Shown here in pieces: positions 6,846-13,194 of a stretch of DNA of 16,117 bases; within the stretch, counting starts at the first letter, position 1; each line of letters opens with the position of its first letter. A program made the translations under genes and the position numbers. The notes beneath the pieces are model-generated. The model was not told where the DNA came from and did no database searches. It saw nothing but the letters and a program-made list of their open reading frames with translations. Source of the DNA: Cellvibrionales bacterium UBA3090 (GTDB taxonomy: Bacteria > Pseudomonadota > Gammaproteobacteria > Pseudomonadales > Porticoccaceae); the NCBI GenBank assembly GCA_002367235.1, contig DFBC01000030.1:135-16251 (forward strand), in the 5' to 3' direction.

Positions 6846-6923
6846 CTTTTTTGGGCCGCTCTCGATTGAGGGCAAGTAAAAAGATAGTAAGGCAGCAGTC
6901 AAACATTAAAGTGGAGTAAAGTG
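6846..6923 (+). promoter_or_regulatory. structured 5' leader of rpsM, candidate S4-responsive site
   Basis: The leader contains a stem-loop: GCC (6855-6857) and CTC (6859-6861) pair with GAG (6868-6870) and GGC (6871-6873), with G6858 bulged and a 6-base loop. It can be extended by a run of T (6847-6851) pairing with AAAAA (6878-6882), closed by C6846-G6883. In E. coli an RNA pseudoknot at this spot binds S4 and controls rpsM translation. I cannot draw an equivalent pseudoknot here, so S4 control rests on position and the presence of a fold. Confidence 0.35.
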
Positions 6924-7280
6924 ATGGCCCGTATTTCCGGTGTCAACATCCCCGATCATAAACATGCGGTGATTTCCCTCACCTATGTATTCGGGATTGG
7001 TCGTACCACTGCCAAGGCAATTTGTGCTGAGGTGGGTATTGCTGAAGACGTTAAAATTTCTGAATTGTCCGATGAGCAGATGGATTCGGTACGTAACGCC
7101 GTAGGTGAACGTGCTGTCGAAGGTGATCTTCGTCGGGAAGTCAACATGAACATTAAACGGTTGATGGACCTGGGGTGTTACCGAGGCCTTCGTCACCGTC
7201 GTGGCCTCCCTCTCCGGGGTCAGCGTACCAAAACAAATGCGCGTACCCGTAAAGGCCCTCGCAAGCCCATTAAGCGATAG
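6924..7280 (+). CDS. rpsM: 30S ribosomal protein S13
   Basis: S13, in the small-subunit head, forms intersubunit bridges and touches P-site tRNA with its basic tail. From the ATG at 6924 the product is 118 residues, equal to E. coli, starting MARISGVNIPDHKHAVISLT. A GTG directly before (6921) could also open the frame but the ATG gives the family N-terminus. YRGLRHRRGLPLRGQRTKTN and the C-terminal RTRKGPRKPIKR are conserved rRNA- and tRNA-contacting parts. TGGAG at 6912-6916 is the ribosome binding site. First gene of the alpha segment. Confidence 0.98.
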   Translation: MARISGVNIPDHKHAVISLTYVFGIGRTTAKAICAEVGIAEDVKISELSDEQMDSVRNAVGERAVEGDLRREVNMNIKRLMDLGCYRGLRHRRGLPLRGQRTKTNARTRKGPRKPIKR

Positions 7281-7292
7281 GAAACCATAGTT

Positions 7293-7685
7293 ATGGCAAA
7301 GCCTGGACAAAAAAGTACACGTAAAAAGGTTAAAAAGACCGTCGTTGATGGTGTTGCACATATTCATGCATCTTTTAACAATACAATTGTCACCATTACT
7401 GACCGCCAGGGTAATACTCTGAGTTGGGCTACAGCGGGTGGTTCTGGTTTCCGTGGCTCTCGTAAGAGTACGCCATTCGCAGCTCAGGTTGCTGCTGAAC
7501 GGGCCGGACTTGCTGCGCAAGAATATGGTTTGAAGAACCTTGACGTTGAAGTAAAAGGCCCGGGACCTGGACGTGAGTCCGCAGTCCGTGCGCTGAACAA
7601 CGCAGGTTACAAAATTACAAACATTACCGACGTGACGCCTATTCCACATAATGGTTGTCGTCCGCCGAAAAAACGTCGCGTATAA
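7293..7685 (+). CDS. rpsK: 30S ribosomal protein S11
   Basis: S11 lies on the small-subunit platform near the mRNA exit. The product is 130 residues (129 in E. coli). Core segments are GVAHIHASFNNTIVTITDRQ, GFRGSRKSTPFAAQVAAERA and VKGPGPGRESAVRALN. The C-terminus PIPHNGCRPPKKRRV includes Asn120-Gly121, equivalent to the site that forms isoaspartate in E. coli S11. The start follows the rpsM stop by 12 bases; the ribosome binding site is AGGAAA. Confidence 0.98.
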   Translation: MAKPGQKSTRKKVKKTVVDGVAHIHASFNNTIVTITDRQGNTLSWATAGGSGFRGSRKSTPFAAQVAAERAGLAAQEYGLKNLDVEVKGPGPGRESAVRALNNAGYKITNITDVTPIPHNGCRPPKKRRV

Positions 7686-7701
7686 CGAGGATAGTTGACA
7701 A

Positions 7702-8322
7702 ATGGCAAGATATCTCGGACCGACTTGTAAGCTTTCACGCCGTGAAGGTACTGATCTCTTTCTGAAGAGTGGCATACGACCTCTTGAATCTAAGTGTCGT
7801 GCGGAAAGTGTTCCAGGGCAGCATGGACAAAGACGTAGTCGTCTTTCTGACTATGGTGTTCAATTACGCGAAAAGCAAAAAGTTCGCCGCATTTATGGCG
7901 TACTGGAAAAACAATTCCGCAACTACTACAAAGAAGCAGCTCGCCTCAAAGGCGCTACTGGTGAAAACCTGTTACAGCTTCTGGAACGCCGTTTAGACAA
8001 CGTAGCCTACCGCATGGGCTTTGGTTCTACCCGCGCGGAAGCTCGCCAGCTTGTTGCTCACAATGCAATTCTTGTGAACGGTCAGAAAGTGAATGTTGCT
8101 TCCTTCCGTGTCAGTGAAGGTGACGTTGTTAGCATTCGTGAAAAATCTAAGAATCAATTGCGTATCCAGTCAGCCATGCAAATTGCTGCACAGCGTGGTC
8201 ATGTTGAGTGGATTGAAGTCGATGCAAACAAAATGGAAGGCACTTATAAGCGCGTTCCTGACCGCAGCGATCTTCCTGCCGAAATCAATGAAAATCTCAT
8301 TGTGGAGCTTTACTCTAAGTAA
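7702..8322 (+). CDS. rpsD: 30S ribosomal protein S4
   Basis: S4, a primary assembly protein binding the 16S five-way junction and, in E. coli, translational repressor of the alpha operon and an antitermination factor for rRNA operons. The product is 206 residues, the same as E. coli, starting MARYLGPTCKLSRREGTDLF. Only isolated cysteines (Cys9 and one in ESKCRAE) are present, so there is no zinc site. The S4 RNA-binding domain is seen in LERRLDNVAYRMGFGSTRAE and RQLVAHNAILVNGQKVNVAS. The end, INENLIVELYSK, is nearly invariant. The candidate target for autoregulation is the rpsM leader. Confidence 0.98.
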   Translation: MARYLGPTCKLSRREGTDLFLKSGIRPLESKCRAESVPGQHGQRRSRLSDYGVQLREKQKVRRIYGVLEKQFRNYYKEAARLKGATGENLLQLLERRLDNVAYRMGFGSTRAEARQLVAHNAILVNGQKVNVASFRVSEGDVVSIREKSKNQLRIQSAMQIAAQRGHVEWIEVDANKMEGTYKRVPDRSDLPAEINENLIVELYSK

Positions 8323-8371
8323 AGAACCGTTAGGTTGATGACCAGTTAAGCGACACCATACAGGTACGGAT

Positions 8372-9370
8372 ATGCAAACATCAGTAAATGAATTTTTGAC
8401 ACCTCGCACTATCGACGTCACTGAATATAGCTCCACGCGAGCGAAAGTTGTTCTAGAGCCTCTCGAGCGTGGTTTTGGCCACACTCTGGGTAATGCGCTT
8501 CGTCGTATTCTGCTGTCCTCAATGGCTGGTGCTGCCATCGTTGAAGTCGAGATTGATGGCGTTCTGCATGAGTACAGCAGTATTGAAGGTGTTCAAGAGG
8601 ACGTAATTGAGATCCTTTTGAATTTAAAAGATGTTGCTATTGTTCTTCATGATAAAGAAGAAGTAACCCTAACGCTTAGCAAAAAAGGTAAGGGTGTGGT
8701 TACTGCTGGTGATATTCAGGTAGATAATTCGTCAGAGATAAAAAACCCTGATCACGTTATTGCCAATATCACTGGGGACGCAGAGCTCAACATGCAACTT
8801 CATGTGGTGCTTGGTCGTGGCTACCAACCATCCAACACTCGTGTCAACGACGAAGAAGAAACACGTGCAATTGGTCGACTACAGCTAGACGCAACTTTTA
8901 GTCCTGTGCGTCGAATTGCTTATGTTGTCGAGAGCGCTCGTGTCGAGCAACGTACAGATTTGGACAAATTAGTACTGGATATTGAAACTAACGGTACAAT
9001 CGATCCAGAAGAGTCTATACGTCGGGCAGCAACTATTCTTCAGCATCAACTAGCTGTTTTTGTTGATCTGGAAAGTGAAAGCCTTGCAGAACCGGCTGAA
9101 AAGGAAGAAGAGGTTGATCCAATCTTACTTCGCCCAGTTGATGACCTTGAGCTTACAGTGCGCTCAGCGAACTGCTTAAAGGCCGAAAGCATTTATTATA
9201 TTGGTGACCTAATCCAGCGTACGGAAGTAGAACTACTTAAGACGCCGAACCTGGGTAAAAAATCACTGACAGAAATCAAAGATGTTCTTGCTTCACGAGG
9301 TTTATCCCTTGGCATGCGCTTGGAAAATTGGCCACCAGCCAGCCTGCGCACTGAAAGCGAGTTTGTATAA
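8372..9370 (+). CDS. rpoA: RNA polymerase alpha subunit
   Basis: Alpha subunit of RNA polymerase: its dimer is the scaffold for beta and beta', and its C-terminal domain binds UP elements and activators. The product is 332 residues (329 in E. coli). The N-terminal domain contains LEPLERGFGHTLGNALRRIL (28-47). An acidic linker (EPAEKEEEVD, about 240-249) leads to the C-terminal domain DPILLRPVDDLELTVRSANC, in which Arg264 matches E. coli Arg265, the main UP-element contact. The helix-hairpin-helix TPNLGKKSLTEIKDVLASRG and the end NWPPAS are conserved. The start follows a 49-base gap from rpsD; AGGTACGG before it is only a weak ribosome binding site. Confidence 0.98.
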   Translation: MQTSVNEFLTPRTIDVTEYSSTRAKVVLEPLERGFGHTLGNALRRILLSSMAGAAIVEVEIDGVLHEYSSIEGVQEDVIEILLNLKDVAIVLHDKEEVTLTLSKKGKGVVTAGDIQVDNSSEIKNPDHVIANITGDAELNMQLHVVLGRGYQPSNTRVNDEEETRAIGRLQLDATFSPVRRIAYVVESARVEQRTDLDKLVLDIETNGTIDPEESIRRAATILQHQLAVFVDLESESLAEPAEKEEEVDPILLRPVDDLELTVRSANCLKAESIYYIGDLIQRTEVELLKTPNLGKKSLTEIKDVLASRGLSLGMRLENWPPASLRTESEFV

Positions 9371-9392
9371 TCACCTGCACTGCTAACCTTTT

Positions 9393-9412
9393 TAGTAGTT
9401 AGTAGTAGTTAG
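9393..9412 (+). repeat. 10-base perfect tandem duplication in the rpoA-rplQ spacer
   Basis: TAGTAGTTAG occurs twice, back to back (9393-9402 and 9403-9412). A perfect adjacent 10-mer copy is expected about 0.015 times in a 16-kb random sequence. The CTAAC at 9383-9387 can pair with either GTTAG copy (9398-9402 or 9408-9412), giving two mutually exclusive short hairpins. It may be a slippage duplication or a regulatory element; the sequence does not tell. Confidence 0.85.
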
Positions 9413-9426
9413 GTTTGAAAAATTTA

Positions 9427-9441
9427 TTGCTGAGACAGCAA
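9427..9441 (+). other. short hairpin upstream of rplQ
   Basis: TTGCTG (9427-9432) and CAGCAA (9436-9441) form a perfect 6-bp stem with an AGA loop. A run of five T (9445-9449) follows after three bases. The stem is short, so it would at most be a weak attenuator or an RNA processing site between rpoA and rplQ. The rplQ ribosome binding site GAGGAAG comes right after. Confidence 0.4.
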
Positions 9442-9463
9442 CACTTTTTGAGGAAGTAGAATC

Positions 9464-9862
9464 ATGCGTCATCGCTATAGTGGCCGCAAACTGAGCCGTA
9501 CAGGTGCACACCGTCGTGCCATGTTCCGCAACATGACGGCATCTCTTGTCGAGCACGAACTTATTAAAACAACGTTGCCAAAAGCGAAAGAACTTCGTCG
9601 TTTCGCAGAGCCGCTGATTACTCTTGCAAAGCAAGACAGCGTAGCGAACCGCCGTCTGGCCTTTAGCCGTTTGCAAGATAAAGCTGCTGTTGGCAAGCTT
9701 TTCTCTGAGTTGGCTCCCCGCTACGAAGGTCGTCCCGGTGGTTATATTCGTATCCTTAAGTGTGGCTTTCGCTCTGGTGATGCTGCGCCGATGGCTTACG
9801 TTGAACTGGTAGATCGTCCAGACGTTGAAGCAGTTGATTTGGAAGACACTGCCGAAGATTAA
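9464..9862 (+). CDS. rplQ: 50S ribosomal protein L17
   Basis: L17 lies near the exit of the peptide tunnel. The product is 132 residues (127 in E. coli), starting MRHRYSGRKLSRTGAHRRAM, with FRNMTASLVEHELIKTTLPK and GGYIRILKCGFRSGDAAPMA as family blocks, then an acidic tail (ending LEDTAED) somewhat longer than in E. coli. The start is preceded by GAGGAAG. It is the last gene of the cluster; an intrinsic terminator begins 22 bases after its stop codon. The 93-base spacer from rpoA contains a tandem repeat and a short hairpin. Confidence 0.98.
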   Translation: MRHRYSGRKLSRTGAHRRAMFRNMTASLVEHELIKTTLPKAKELRRFAEPLITLAKQDSVANRRLAFSRLQDKAAVGKLFSELAPRYEGRPGGYIRILKCGFRSGDAAPMAYVELVDRPDVEAVDLEDTAED

Positions 9863-9884
9863 TTATCTTCTATAGCAGTTCTTT

Positions 9885-9910
9885 AAGGCCGAGCTTATGC
9901 TCGGCCTTTT
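9885..9910 (+). terminator. intrinsic terminator of the ribosomal superoperon
   Basis: AAGGCCGAGC (9885-9894) and GCTCGGCCTT (9899-9908) form a perfect 10-bp stem with loop TTAT, ending in TTTT (9907-9910). It sits 22 bases after rplQ and before the separately expressed galE. This is the clearest terminator in the window. Confidence 0.93.
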
Positions 9911-9952
9911 GCATTCTGGTATTTTTATTTTCTCCACGATGTTTGCCCCTTA

Positions 9953-9961
9953 TGTGATAAT
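9953..9961 (+). promoter_or_regulatory. possible extended -10 promoter of galE
   Basis: TGTGATAAT (9953-9961) fits an extended -10 element (TGn plus GATAAT, 5 of 6 with TATAAT). No good -35 is found 17 bases upstream (TCCACG), which is tolerated at extended -10 promoters. It lies between the rplQ terminator and galE, 44 bases before the start codon. Inference only. Confidence 0.3.
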
Positions 9962-10005
9962 CACCTCATCTACGTTACTAGTTAATTCTTCATGCAGGTT
10001 TTGTT

Positions 10006-11043
10006 ATGGCAGTACTTGTTACCGGTGGAGCCGGATACATTGGTAGTCATGCTTGTGTTGCACTGATTCAGTCTGGACACAATATCGTCGTGCTAGACAA
10101 TCTATCCAACAGTTGTCGGGCATCTCTAGAGCAAGTTTCAGAGATTACGGGGGTAAAGTTCCCTGTGGTTATTGATGATGTGAACGACCGTGCTGCACTC
10201 GATAGACTGTTTACTGCTTACCAGATCGATGCCGTTATGCACTTCGCCGGAATGAAAGCTGTGGGTGAGTCCTGTGAGTTGCCTCTCACTTACTATCGTA
10301 ACAATGTTGCGGGAACCCTGACTCTCTGTGAGGCGATGAAGGATTACGGTGTCCGCACATTGATTTTCAGTTCTTCTGCAACGGTTTACGGTGAACCCTT
10401 GAGTAATCCTATAACGGAAGATTTCCCTGTCCACGCGACCAATCCCTACGGGCAGTCGAAAGTTATGGTTGAGCAGGTGTTGCACGATTTGGTTCAAGCG
10501 GATGCATTAGCTGCTGTGCCGTTTTGGAACATAGCTATTTTGCGCTACTTCAATCCAGTTGGCGCTCATGCCAGTGGTAAAATTGGTGAGGACCCCCTCG
10601 GAATTCCCAATAATCTATTGCCCTTTATTTCACTGGTTGCGGTCGGAAAGCTCAAGGAATTGTCGGTATTCGGTGGTAGCTATCCAACACCCGATGGTAC
10701 TGGTGTTCGAGATTATATTCATGTCATGGACTTGGCCGAAGGCCATGTGAAAGCGCTCGATAAGCTAACGGATGAAAAGACATCGAGTGGTTGCCATACT
10801 TGGAATCTGGGAACGGGTAATGGCTACTCTGTTCTAGAAATGGTCAGTGCTTTCGAAGCAGCTTCAGGTCGGCCTATACCCTATAAGATAGTTGATTGTC
10901 GCCCCGGTGATATTGCTGAATGCTGGGCTGACCCTTCGAAAGCCGAGAGCGAGTTAGGCTGGAAGGCCACTAGAGGGCTGATGGAGATGATGGAAGATAC
11001 ATGGCGGTGGCAATCCCAGAACCCAAATGGTTTCAGTAAATAG
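10006..11043 (+). CDS. galE: UDP-glucose 4-epimerase
   Basis: GalE interconverts UDP-glucose and UDP-galactose using tightly bound NAD, in the Leloir pathway and for making UDP-galactose for surface polysaccharides. The product is 345 residues (338 in E. coli). The NAD-binding Rossmann motif TGGAGYIGSH is at 6-15, and DNLSN follows the second strand. The catalytic Ser lies in SSSATVYG (122-129), with Tyr148 and Lys152 in the YxxxK motif. Substrate-site segments are RYFNPVGAHASGKIGEDP and GTGVRDYIHVMDLAEGH. It is a short-chain dehydrogenase-type epimerase with no sign of damage. It stands alone between the rplQ terminator and a convergent minus-strand unit, without other gal genes. Confidence 0.95.
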   Translation: MAVLVTGGAGYIGSHACVALIQSGHNIVVLDNLSNSCRASLEQVSEITGVKFPVVIDDVNDRAALDRLFTAYQIDAVMHFAGMKAVGESCELPLTYYRNNVAGTLTLCEAMKDYGVRTLIFSSSATVYGEPLSNPITEDFPVHATNPYGQSKVMVEQVLHDLVQADALAAVPFWNIAILRYFNPVGAHASGKIGEDPLGIPNNLLPFISLVAVGKLKELSVFGGSYPTPDGTGVRDYIHVMDLAEGHVKALDKLTDEKTSSGCHTWNLGTGNGYSVLEMVSAFEAASGRPIPYKIVDCRPGDIAECWADPSKAESELGWKATRGLMEMMEDTWRWQSQNPNGFSK

Positions 11044-11092
11044 CCAGCGGTATATAGCGTTCCTTAACTGTGGTTTGGCATGTTGCTTTTCA

Positions 11093-12535
11093 TCATGAAA
11101 GGGGCAGTTCTAGATGGAATGTTGTGCCGACATTCAAATCGGAAGTTACTGCCAGTTGGCCACGGTGCTGTTCAGTAATAATAAAGTGCGAGAAAGACAA
11201 GCGTTTTCCTGCATCGAAATCTTCATCTGTTACCCTATCGTTAAAAAACGGCTCGAAGATATATTGCTGTTCTTCGTAGTCAATACCAACGCCATTATGT
11301 TGTACTTTGACCCATAGGGCTTCGTAGCATTCGATAACCTGTATTTTGATAGTCGGGCAGTGATCCTTTTCTTGGACCTGCCCAAGTGCATGGCAAGCAT
11401 GCCGAAATAGACTGAGAAATACTTGCTGGAGTTCGGCTATATAGCAGGGGATCAATGGCAGGTCTTTGTCGTAATAACGCTCAATTTTTATTTCCTTGAA
11501 GTGCAGACCCGAAGGGACGGATATCACGTCCTTGGCTAGCTCAAGCGTATGCTCGATGATGTCTATGATTGAGGCCTGTTTTTTTTCACCACCACGGCTA
11601 TGAGAAAATTCGAGTAGGTTATTGATAACTGCCAGTGCTTGCTGACCCTGATGACTGGCATCACTCAAGAGTTCTTTAAGGGTTGTTACCTGGCTTGGAT
11701 TCACTACTTGGTTCAATTCAAACTCAGCTTGGGCTTTTTTCAGGTCGAGTAAGATTACTTGAAGAGGCGCGTCGATATCATGGGCCATGGTGGAAGCTAG
11801 CTCGCCCATAGAGGACATTTTGTCCCTTTGTATCAGCATGTTTGCCGCAAGAATATGCTGGGTCACATCGTCAATAAGTATTACAACACCGGTTTCAACT
11901 TGATCCTGAAGTGGGTAAATAGTGATATCAAAGTGGTATTGCCCGCGCTGACTGTGCTTGATCGTAATTGGTTTCTTCTGCTGCTGCGCTTGCGAAATTT
12001 GATCGGGTGTGACGGTTATTGCTGGATAGGCTTGCCACAGATTCTCGCCAAGTGCCTGCGAAGATGCAATGCCTGTTATTTCTTCCGCTTGATGGTTCCA
12101 TTGTGTGATTTCGCTACGTTCATTGAGCCCAATGAGCATAAGAGGCATAGAGGTAAGGATATCGGAGATATAGCCCTCGGAAGATTTAAGCCGAGCAGTG
12201 GTTTCTCTGTGCTGGGTTATTTCACCTTCCAGGAGTTCATTGCTTTCTTTCAGAAGTTGGTTGGATTCATCCAGCGTGGCTGTTCGCTCTTGCACCCGTT
12301 GTTCCAGTTCACAGCGAATGGTATTCAGCGCCTGGTTGGATTGTTGTGTCTGCCGGCGGCTGAAAAAAAGTGTGATAGCGGTCAATGAAAGAAGAATAAT
12401 AAGAATACCGCTCGACCAGTTGGCCACATGCTGCCAGTCGGTATGCCCCTCATCATCCTTAAAGTGACCGACTATACCGGCATAGAGCGGATGGCTGGTC
12501 AGTAGTAAAACGAGGGATAAGAGGTGTTTTGTCAT
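11093..12535 (-). CDS. membrane PAS sensor histidine kinase with degenerate ATP-binding domain
   Basis: From the ATG at 12535 the product is 480 residues. A signal-peptide-like start (MTKHLLSLVLLLTSHPLYA) leads to a short periplasmic segment and one membrane helix (about 41-58). A probable coiled coil (60-118), a PAS domain (about 120-232) and a HisKA helix follow, with GELASTMAHDIDAPLQ; His252 is the expected phospho-acceptor. The HATPase domain is damaged: the N-box Asn is His379, the G1 motif DxGxG reads HNGVG with His413, and the G2 motif GxGLGL is replaced by AGKRLS (442-447). The F-box IFEPFF and the end GTTFHLELPL remain. It probably cannot bind ATP normally. The frame also opens at ATG 12607 or at TTG 12655; I prefer 12535 for the signal peptide. 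No response regulator is in the window. It follows the methyltransferase gene on the same strand. Confidence 0.8.
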   Translation of the reverse strand: MTKHLLSLVLLLTSHPLYAGIVGHFKDDEGHTDWQHVANWSSGILIILLSLTAITLFFSRRQTQQSNQALNTIRCELEQRVQERTATLDESNQLLKESNELLEGEITQHRETTARLKSSEGYISDILTSMPLMLIGLNERSEITQWNHQAEEITGIASSQALGENLWQAYPAITVTPDQISQAQQQKKPITIKHSQRGQYHFDITIYPLQDQVETGVVILIDDVTQHILAANMLIQRDKMSSMGELASTMAHDIDAPLQVILLDLKKAQAEFELNQVVNPSQVTTLKELLSDASHQGQQALAVINNLLEFSHSRGGEKKQASIIDIIEHTLELAKDVISVPSGLHFKEIKIERYYDKDLPLIPCYIAELQQVFLSLFRHACHALGQVQEKDHCPTIKIQVIECYEALWVKVQHNGVGIDYEEQQYIFEPFFNDRVTDEDFDAGKRLSFSHFIITEQHRGQLAVTSDLNVGTTFHLELPLS

Positions 12536-12615
12536 ATTGCTGCAGGCCTTGCTGGGGGATCTCAACAGAGGAGAGTTTTGGTTAATGGGTAAAAAAACAA
12601 GTTTCATAATGATGA

Positions 12616-13176
12616 CTATATAGGAATATTTCTCGGATATTCCCTTATTGCGCAAATTGCCTGGGTCATGCGATCCGGGTTGGCTTCCTTTTGTTGTACA
12701 AAATCGATCACTTTTAATTCCTGGCCAAAGACCCTGAGAAGTTCATCCTGCTGGAGTAGAAAATCTGGATTGCTGGGTTTGCCAAATTGCTCGTTACCCT
12801 GTGAGAATGTTTTGTAGATTAACACAGCGCCCAGGTTCAGTGCTTTTAGTAAGTCGGGAAATAGTGGGCGATGCAGATAATTGGTGATGATAACACCTGA
12901 AAATTCACCGGCCTCGAATGGAAAGGGGGTGTTGTTCTCCAAGTCATACTCTACTAGCGTTGCACTCGGATGAGATTCAAGGTCTACGACGCCCGATAGA
13001 TCCTTGTCTATAAATGTGACGGAGTAGCCGAGATTGAGAAAGTAGCGACCATGACGCCCTCGGCCACAGGCGAGGTCGAGTATTTTTCCTTGTGGTATTA
13101 ATGAGGAAAATTGAATGACCCACGGCTCGGGGCTACCCGGTTCTTGGGAGATAGAGTGTGATTGATTATTTTTCAC
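12616..13176 (-). CDS. class I SAM-dependent methyltransferase, uncharacterised family
   Basis: A 186-residue Rossmann-fold methyltransferase of unknown substrate. Motif I is clear (ILDLACGRGRHGRYF, 32-46), followed by FIDKD (55-59) at the end of the second strand, a conserved acidic YDLE (77-80), and VIITNYLHRPLFPDLL. The later block GNEQFGKPSNPDFLLQQDEL recurs, as I remember, in a widespread set of small TehB-like proteins, but I cannot assign a reaction. The start is GTG at 13174-13176: an in-frame stop lies four codons upstream and there is no later start before motif I. It begins 18 bases after the transporter gene, so the two are likely one transcript, and the kinase gene follows. Confidence 0.85.
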   Translation of the reverse strand: MKNNQSHSISQEPGSPEPWVIQFSSLIPQGKILDLACGRGRHGRYFLNLGYSVTFIDKDLSGVVDLESHPSATLVEYDLENNTPFPFEAGEFSGVIITNYLHRPLFPDLLKALNLGAVLIYKTFSQGNEQFGKPSNPDFLLQQDELLRVFGQELKVIDFVQQKEANPDRMTQAICAIREYPRNIPI

Positions 13177-13194
13177 GGGGCGCGATTCAGACCA

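Noticed and set aside
6906..7775. Open frame of 289 codons on the minus strand across rpsM, rpsK and the rpsD start
   Set aside because: It lies antisense to three highly conserved ribosomal genes, has no recognisable domain, and its long openness follows from the codon bias of the genes opposite.
11089..11100. Near-palindrome TTTCATCATGAAA region between galE and the kinase as a bidirectional terminator
   Set aside because: The stem is A/T-rich with almost no loop, overlaps the kinase stop codon and lacks a T-run; no convincing terminator is seen for either convergent gene.
11828..12388. 186-codon open frame on the + strand inside the kinase region
   Set aside because: It is antisense to the PAS-HisKA part of a gene with clear domains and resembles no family.
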